The notes below the pieces were generated by a model that was not told where the DNA came from, searched no databases, and saw only the letters and a list, made by a program, of their open reading frames with translations. The translations under genes were made by a program, and so were the position numbers. This document shows, one piece after another, positions 18,587 to 23,332 of a stretch of 23,332 bases of DNA; position 1 is the first letter of the stretch, and the number at the start of each line of letters is the position of its first letter. Source of the stretch: Chara braunii (lineage: Eukaryota; Streptophyta; Charophyceae; Charales; Characeae); assembly GCA_003427395.1 (NCBI GenBank), contig BFEA01000024.1, positions 885,350 through 908,681 on the forward strand. Direction: 5' to 3'.

Positions 18587-19786
18587 TCACCAAGTCGTAT
18601 GGTCTTTGAGTCCTAGCCGGGAGACATATTCTTTAGGGGCCACTCCCAAGACTACATCCATGCAAGACTCGTCGGTCCATCCCAGGTTTGGAGTGGTGAA
18701 CAATCCAGCCAAGTGCTGCTCCACAGCCTGCATGGAAGTTCTCCACGTTTGGCCCTTGAGGGCCTCAAGCTTCAGCCTTGCCTTGAGCGCAACGCGCTTA
18801 TCCTGATATTGCGTGATGAGGAGGTCCTCAAGAGTACGTACAGGAGTCACTTTTAGCCACTCGGTCAGGTCAATCCTCTCATAACCTGCAGTAATAGCTT
18901 GGAGTTCTATGAAACTCTGTACAACGGGCTCAGTATTAGTGCCCATGATCATGCTTCGGTCTTCCTGCGGTGTTCGCAGTACCTCGAAGTATGAGCGCAT
19001 GGAGCTAATCCAAGAGGTGATATCCCCTTTCCCGTCGTATTTGGACGGCAGAGTGGTCGTCCGCTTGTCCACTACGGGACCGCTGTACTGTACGCCAGTA
19101 AGAACTGTGGCGTTTTGGGCTGACGTTCCTGCATTTGGGACTATGACCAGTGCAAAACTGCCGGCGCCGCCGTTTGAGGAGCTGACACCGGTTCCTGCGC
19201 TCGACACAGTTCCACTTGCTCTTGTCATGAGGACTATGTTAGGGTGAGAGACTGGGACTGCAGCAGGTCGAGGGTTAGGAGGATGAGGGGCAAACAATTG
19301 GGACTGTTTGAGGCTAACTATCTCAGCCTGCAGCTCCTGGTTCCGCTGCTCCAGAGTTGTCACACGGGACTCAAGGTCTTCCAAGGTCCGCAGTTGAACC
19401 AAGGCTGCTACGGCAGCAGCTAGCTTCTCTTGGAACCGGTCATCATTTGATTCCGGAACCGCAAGGAGGGCCACCTGTTCAGCAATACTTGTGGCTCTGG
19501 CTGCTGCCTCTGCCTCTCTTTCTCTGTGTATTGCGTCCTCATAAAGTTTCTGAAAGAAAGGTCTCTCGTTATCGGCCGCTGCGTCCAGCATGGCCTTCCA
19601 TTGCTCGGACATGATGTCTGCAATGCAGGAGGATAGGGTGTCAGTATATCTCTCAAGAGGGGTCCGCACTTTGCTCACTTTCGGACGAACACTCCTCTTT
19701 CCCTTCCTCACACTCTAAAAAAGAACACCTTGTCTCTCCCTTCTCTCTCTTTCCGCTTTCTGCGCACGCGTCTCAATACCGGACAT
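18587..19786 (-). pseudogene. Element 2 gag, N-terminal and capsid part
   Basis: The natural start is probably the ATG at 19786 (MSGIETRAQK), which runs 23 codons to a TAG at 19715-19717 and continues in the same frame for 374 codons to a TGA at 18587-18589. The frame from the GTG at 19711 is an artefact of that stop. Residues of about 128-162 from the ATG form a heptad-rich coiled coil (LEDLESRVTTLEQ). A low-complexity Ala/Ser/Gly/Pro linker follows, then the Ty3-type Gag core from about residue 245 (SKYDGKGDITSWISSMRSYF). Gag forms the particle around element RNA. Confidence 0.85.
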
Positions 19787-21069
19787 AGATAGTTCAGATA
19801 AAAGAAACAAACAGTAAATCACAAAGAGTAGAAGGTAGAACTCCTAGCCAGAGCGGCAATTCATTCGGACTTAGAGAATGGCATTCATGCAGCAGAATAA
19901 AGATTAAAGAAAAAAAACAAAAAAAACGAAAGAGAGGACTGACTTACCGAACGAGCCCGATCAGATTAGCTGGAGATCCCCTCTTGTCTAACTTGACAAG
20001 GTACATGTACCACAATAAATCAGCCGAAGAAAACTAACTACAGCAATGGAGATTTCGGGGGGTGCAGACGGTCGCCGAGCCAGACGCGGGGCAGCATGTG
20101 AGAACATGCAGTAAGACCACTCAAGATCCCCTTGAAAGGAATGCCTTTGCTATCCGTATGTCGCCCGAGTTCAGCACAGCAAAGAGATGCATTGGCGGCA
20201 ACAGATTTGGGCCCTAAAAGTCTTGTCCCGTTGGGCCTGGTCCCACCGAGTCCCGAAGGTCCCAAGTAGGTCATGGACCAGGACCAACGAGATAGGTGTA
20301 CCAATTCAGTCCCAAGCTGCCTCTACCGTACTGAAAAGGAAAAGACAACTTTCAGCAAGAACTCACCCTTACAGCCGTTCAGAAATGAAAAGACATTGCA
20401 CTGTAGAAAGATATGTCATTGAGAACAGATACATCATCCATCCATCCATCAGGTGAGAAAGCAATCCACATGCTCATACACACAACCAAGACCGCAGAGA
20501 AGAGGAAGAGAGCCCAGCACACCCCAACAGGCCATGAAGCACCAAGCAACCTCCCACGAGCATAACCAGGTCACACAGCACCTACCTGTGAGGCCCGGCC
20601 TCCAAAGATGGATAACGACTCACCCCCCTCTCTCATAAGTCCCCCTGACCCCTAGCTACCACTACACGAAGTGTTCTAGCATGACTAAGAGGGCCTTCCT
20701 ACACCCCTGTTACAACACCAGATCCCCCGTCGATGTCTGAAGACCAAAGTAGCAACTTGCAGCTCTCTGATGCAGATATGGCAGCCTCCGATCAAGTCTC
20801 CCTCTTGAGGGGAAGCCCAAAAGTCACTACTCCCTCTCGCTTACTCCAATCAGCCTCCTTTGTGTCTCGCCACCCCATCCAATCACTCAAGCAACCTGGT
20901 CAGGTCTGATGTCGACCCTACATGACCTAACCAGGTGGGGGCAGTATCCACATACCTGACTGCCCCTCTTAACCCTAACTTCCCAACCTTAATCCGAGAT
21001 TAGGTTAGCCCTGACCTAATTCGGAATTAGGTTTTGGGTGACTAACACCTCTCGCCAGCAAGTAAGTCC
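19787..21069 (-). other. Element 2 5' leader between PBS and gag
   Basis: This 1.28-kb non-coding leader follows the PBS. It contains a strong hairpin at 20230-20288 and purine-rich sequence just before gag (minus AGAAAGCGGAAAGAGAGAG). The small frames across it have no recognisable content. Confidence 0.7.
20230..20288 (-). other. Long hairpin in the element 2 leader
   Basis: GTTGGGCCTGGTCC at 20230-20243 pairs with GGACCAGGACCAAC at 20275-20288 with 13 of 14 positions matched and a 31-nt loop. The loop itself contains GGTCCC/GGGAC words that can pair further. It is transcribed as part of the leader, 440-500 nt upstream of the gag ATG. Confidence 0.55.
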
Positions 21070-21081
21070 GCTCCGATACCA
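21070..21081 (-). promoter_or_regulatory. Element 2 primer binding site (initiator-Met tRNA)
   Basis: The minus strand reads TGGTATCGGAGC, 11 of 12 matches to the plant initiator-Met tRNA complement, two bases from the LTR end at 21084. The single mismatch is an A-to-G difference. Confidence 0.9.
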
Positions 21082-21083
21082 AT

Positions 21084-22448
21084 TGTTACGATCCTGGTCA
21101 TTCCCAAAGTGCAAATTCACAATGAAAGACAATGCCACCCAATTGCGAAAGAAATGAAAGCACTTGCAAAGAGATAGAGACGAGAGGAGAGAGAAAGAAG
21201 AAGAAGAAGAAGAAGAAGATGTACACCAGCAAGACCAATGACAATCCCCCCCTTCTCTCTCCACCTTCCTCCTCCTCCTTCACTTCGCCAATCTTATTCT
21301 TCTCCCAATAATAATAATAACAATGAGTGGATGAACCAGAATCAATATCCGAAGTACCCTCTTACTGTTGACTCAACAACAACAAGTCCACCATAGCTAT
21401 GGCTTTCCTCCTTCTTCCTCCTCTCACATGCCTAGGCTATGGCGGACTACTGAGGGCCCTGCCCTCCTGTCCAAAGGACAACCCAAAGCAGCCATGTTGC
21501 TGCACTCCTGTCCAAAGGACAACCCAAAGCAGCTATGCCGCTGCTAACTAAGCCGCCATGCCTGACTCTGCCTCAAGCTTCCTTGGTGCGGCACTACCCC
21601 AACTGGGGCCTTCCAGATGCAGCGCCCAACAAGGTGATGAAGATGGTGTCCACCATAGCCAGGTAGGTGCCTCGCCACTCTCCTCTTTCGCCCCCTTCCT
21701 CCTCCTCCTCAGGCTGGGCTGCTCGCCATAGCCAGGCTGAGCGCCAGCTGCCCTTCACCTCCAGGCAGCGCTGTACCAGTCCAGCGCTGTGCTCCAGCAG
21801 CATGTCTCCAATCCTTGCATACCGCAAATGAGGAGGAGCTGCTTGCTCCTCCCGAAGATATAGCGGCCTACTGGCCTCTTGGGCGGTGACTTCCTAGGCC
21901 GAGCGGCCTCCCAGCAAGCGGTATGTCCTCCCTTTCGGAGGGAAACATCATTGCAGGCTCTGCTATCCTCCGGACAGGCCCTAGACCCGGGCTACTTGGA
22001 CCGGTACTGGCCTACCTCTAGCCTACCGCTACTGGGCCTCTAAAAATGCCAACTTTTTGTCTTCTTCTGCTCGGCCTCCAGTACCCGACACTTCTACCAC
22101 TACTTCAGTGGTACCAGCCTACCTGCTACTTGAGTGTTTTTCCCCTTTGTTCTAAGTGTCGCGGGCCTACCCTCGCTACTCGAGTGTTTTCCCCGCTGCA
22201 ACCCTCAAAGTCACGGCCACAGGTAAGTACCGGCCCTGCGGGGCCTTTCAACCAACAAGTACCCTTGCGGGTCACACACACACTCAGCCGACAAGCAGTC
22301 AGACAGGCATGCAAACCAGCAGGCACGCACACACACACAGACATGGAAATCACAACAGAATGCGTGAAACTCAACAAGGCATTAATTCCAGTGGCACATC
22401 CCAAAAATTAGCAGTGTTCTGAGTCTGTGTTTTTGGCGGGTCATTACA
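21084..22448 (-). repeat. Element 2 5' LTR (1365 bp)
   Basis: This is the direct repeat of 12736-14176 with TG...CA ends, and it carries the promoter of the element on the minus strand. A TATATC word at about 21856-21862, near 590 bp into the LTR, is the best TATA candidate but is weak. It contains the 41-bp internal duplication (TCCAAAGG at 21470 and 21511), a shorter (GAA)n at 21195-21220 and no copy of the 55-bp duplication. Around 60 mismatches to the left LTR were counted by eye, many of them transitions. Confidence 0.95.
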
Positions 22449-22838
22449 GGCCACACAAAGCTAAGAGATAGCGAAGCCACGAACACAGTTCAGATTCAAA
22501 CCTGTCTCGTTCGGCTATGGCCGAACGCTGTACTCCCAGCAACTTGTTCGTACACACACCCTAGATCTCCCTGGATGTCCCGCACTCGTACACACTTCAC
22601 ACGTACAAGCTTACACACATACACACATACACCCTGTTTAACACTCTCCTACTAATCTGCGGGCAGCTATGGCTGTCGTCTTCCTCCTCTCACTAACCCA
22701 AGCGACTATGGCCGCGTCTTCCTCCTCTTAGCCCACTTCTCCTTCGGGCACCTGCAGCCCTTCGTACACAAGAGGCTCTGATAGCGCTTCCGCACGGCTC
22801 CCAGGCAGAATGAATGCATGATTTGACGCTGCCTCTTG

Positions 22839-22845
22839 ATTTATA
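22839..22845 (-). promoter_or_regulatory. TATA box of the element 1 LTR promoter
   Basis: The minus strand reads CCGAAGTATAAATCAAGAGG. It lies about 390 bp upstream of the insertion point of element 2, so transcription starting near 22810 would have to run through element 2 to reach the element 1 body. Confidence 0.5.
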
Positions 22846-23059
22846 CTTCGGATTGTCAAAGGTCTGCCCTTGGATCCTGGGCCCGGGGTGCACGCAGTCC
22901 CACATGGTACTTGCTGACTTGACAAGGTGCGACCGGGACTGGGTACCGCTGACTGGGCTGAGTTTGACTGCCCACTTGCCCACTTGCCTACGGACTGCTA
23001 GCTAGGACTCACGAAGGGGCAGAGTAGACTCATCTAGAAAGTCCTAGTCTATCCTACGT

Positions 23060-23128
23060 GACCCTTCGGCATTGTAGCAGCTATGACAAACATTGACCTT
23101 TCGAAACTGTAGCAGCTATGACCGGACG
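23060..23128. repeat. Two 35-bp tandem repeats in the element 1 U3
   Basis: GACCCTTCGGCATTGTAGC at 23060 recurs as GACCTTTCGAAACTGTAGC at 23095. Both continue AGCTATGAC. Such short direct repeats upstream of a TATA box often act as LTR enhancers; function here is inferred. Confidence 0.6.
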
Positions 23129-23267
23129 TACTCTAAGACTACTACCCTACAGGTTAACAGATAGAGACCCGGTGACCTACATATGTACAATAGCTTCAAA
23201 ACCCACGCCCATACCTCCCCACGAAACGCAACCATATATACATCATCATCATCGCATAGTGTGAGGG

Positions 23268-23301
23268 GCCTGGCGCTGCACAAAGGAAGAAAGCGCCAGG
23301 C
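23268..23301. repeat. Perfect 10-bp inverted repeat with 14-nt loop
   Basis: GCCTGGCGCT at 23268-23277 is the exact reverse complement of AGCGCCAGGC at 23292-23301. It is GC-rich and sits beside a (ATC)n tract and a TATATA word near 23234. No family was recognised. Confidence 0.6.
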
Positions 23302-23332
23302 TCAGATCATACACGGATGAGGAGGAGAATGA

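Larger units (their letters stand above)
12736..22448 (-). mobile_element. Element 2: full-length Ty3/gypsy chromovirus nested in element 1
   Basis: A 9.7-kb element has direct LTRs (12736-14176 and 21084-22448) that begin TGTAATGACC and end GATCGTAACA on the minus strand. It is flanked by GGCC at 12732-12735 and at 22449-22452. Inside, right to left, are the PBS, leader, gag, zinc knuckle, protease, RT, RNase H, integrase, chromodomain and PPT. Seven in-frame stops and two frameshifts inactivate it. The LTRs differ by roughly 4% by hand count, so the insertion is not recent. Confidence 0.95.
22449..23332 (-). mobile_element. Element 1 5' LTR, U3-R part beyond the nested insertion
   Basis: The GGCC target duplication and the orientation logic place this as the continuation of the LTR that ends at 12662. 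On the minus strand there is a good TATAAAT at 22839-22845 and tandem repeats upstream of it, as expected of a U3 promoter. GCTATGG words with CTTCCTCCTC runs (22515, 22666, 22700) match those in the element 1 leader. The LTR's outer end is not defined, because its partner LTR is missing, and may lie beyond the window. Small plus and minus frames here have no recognisable content. Confidence 0.6.

Noticed and set aside
6238-19717. Fungal repeat-induced point mutation as the cause of the C-to-T stops
   Set aside because: The PBS type, chromovirus class and other signs point to a plant or alga, and the stops are scattered rather than saturating. Methylation-linked deamination is the simpler reading.
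23268-23301. microRNA precursor
   Set aside because: The stem is only 10 bp, too short for a plant-type precursor, and no longer pairing was found around it.

Overview
This is a nuclear eukaryotic window made mostly of decayed LTR retrotransposons. It suggests a plant or streptophyte alga. Both primer binding sites match the 3' end of plant initiator-Met tRNA, the better preserved element is a Ty3/gypsy chromovirus with a C-terminal chromodomain, and the single host-like exon has consensus GT-AG splice sites. A repeat-rich charophyte such as Chara is my best guess, but it rests on recollection of family style and is not proven here.

Layout. Positions 1-158 are the end of an LTR related to the LTRs of the large element further right. 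Positions 160-599 hold degenerate tandem repeats and a polypurine tract, followed at 600 by a different, plus-strand LTR that runs to about 1440. Between about 1440 and 5380 lie sparse host-like sequence with one leucine-rich-repeat exon (minus strand, 2693-2973), a 110-bp-period direct repeat (4008-4176) and a tRNA-derived SINE head (minus, 5041-5118) next to an unexplained GC-rich block.

Positions 5384-12735 are element 1, a minus-strand Ty3/gypsy element. It has a truncated integrase, a broken RNase H, a reverse transcriptase whose N-terminal half is present as three tandem ~355-bp copies, a protease, a gag in several frames, a long structured leader and a perfect iMet PBS at 12649-12660. 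Its 5' LTR starts at 12662, is interrupted at 12735, and resumes at 22449, where a TATA box and U3 repeats follow. Its 3' end and 3' LTR are missing from the window.

Positions 12736-22448 are element 2, a complete but inactivated minus-strand chromovirus inserted into the 5' LTR of element 1. It has TG...CA LTRs of 1441 and 1365 bp, a 4-bp GGCC target duplication, PBS, leader, gag, zinc knuckle, protease, RT, RNase H, integrase, chromodomain and PPT. Both elements are non-autonomous: their reading frames are broken mainly by stops that C-to-T or G-to-A changes explain, plus a few frameshifts.

The observations most worth following are these: a nested RNA fold in the element 1 leader with a palindromic loop resembling a retroviral dimerisation site; the RT triplication, in which all copies share one stop; the nested insertion into a palindromic target; the stop-codon spectrum consistent with methylated-cytosine decay; and a recurrent GCTATGG-plus-pyrimidine module shared by the two elements. 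I found no rRNA, CRISPR, intact host gene or complete active transposon.
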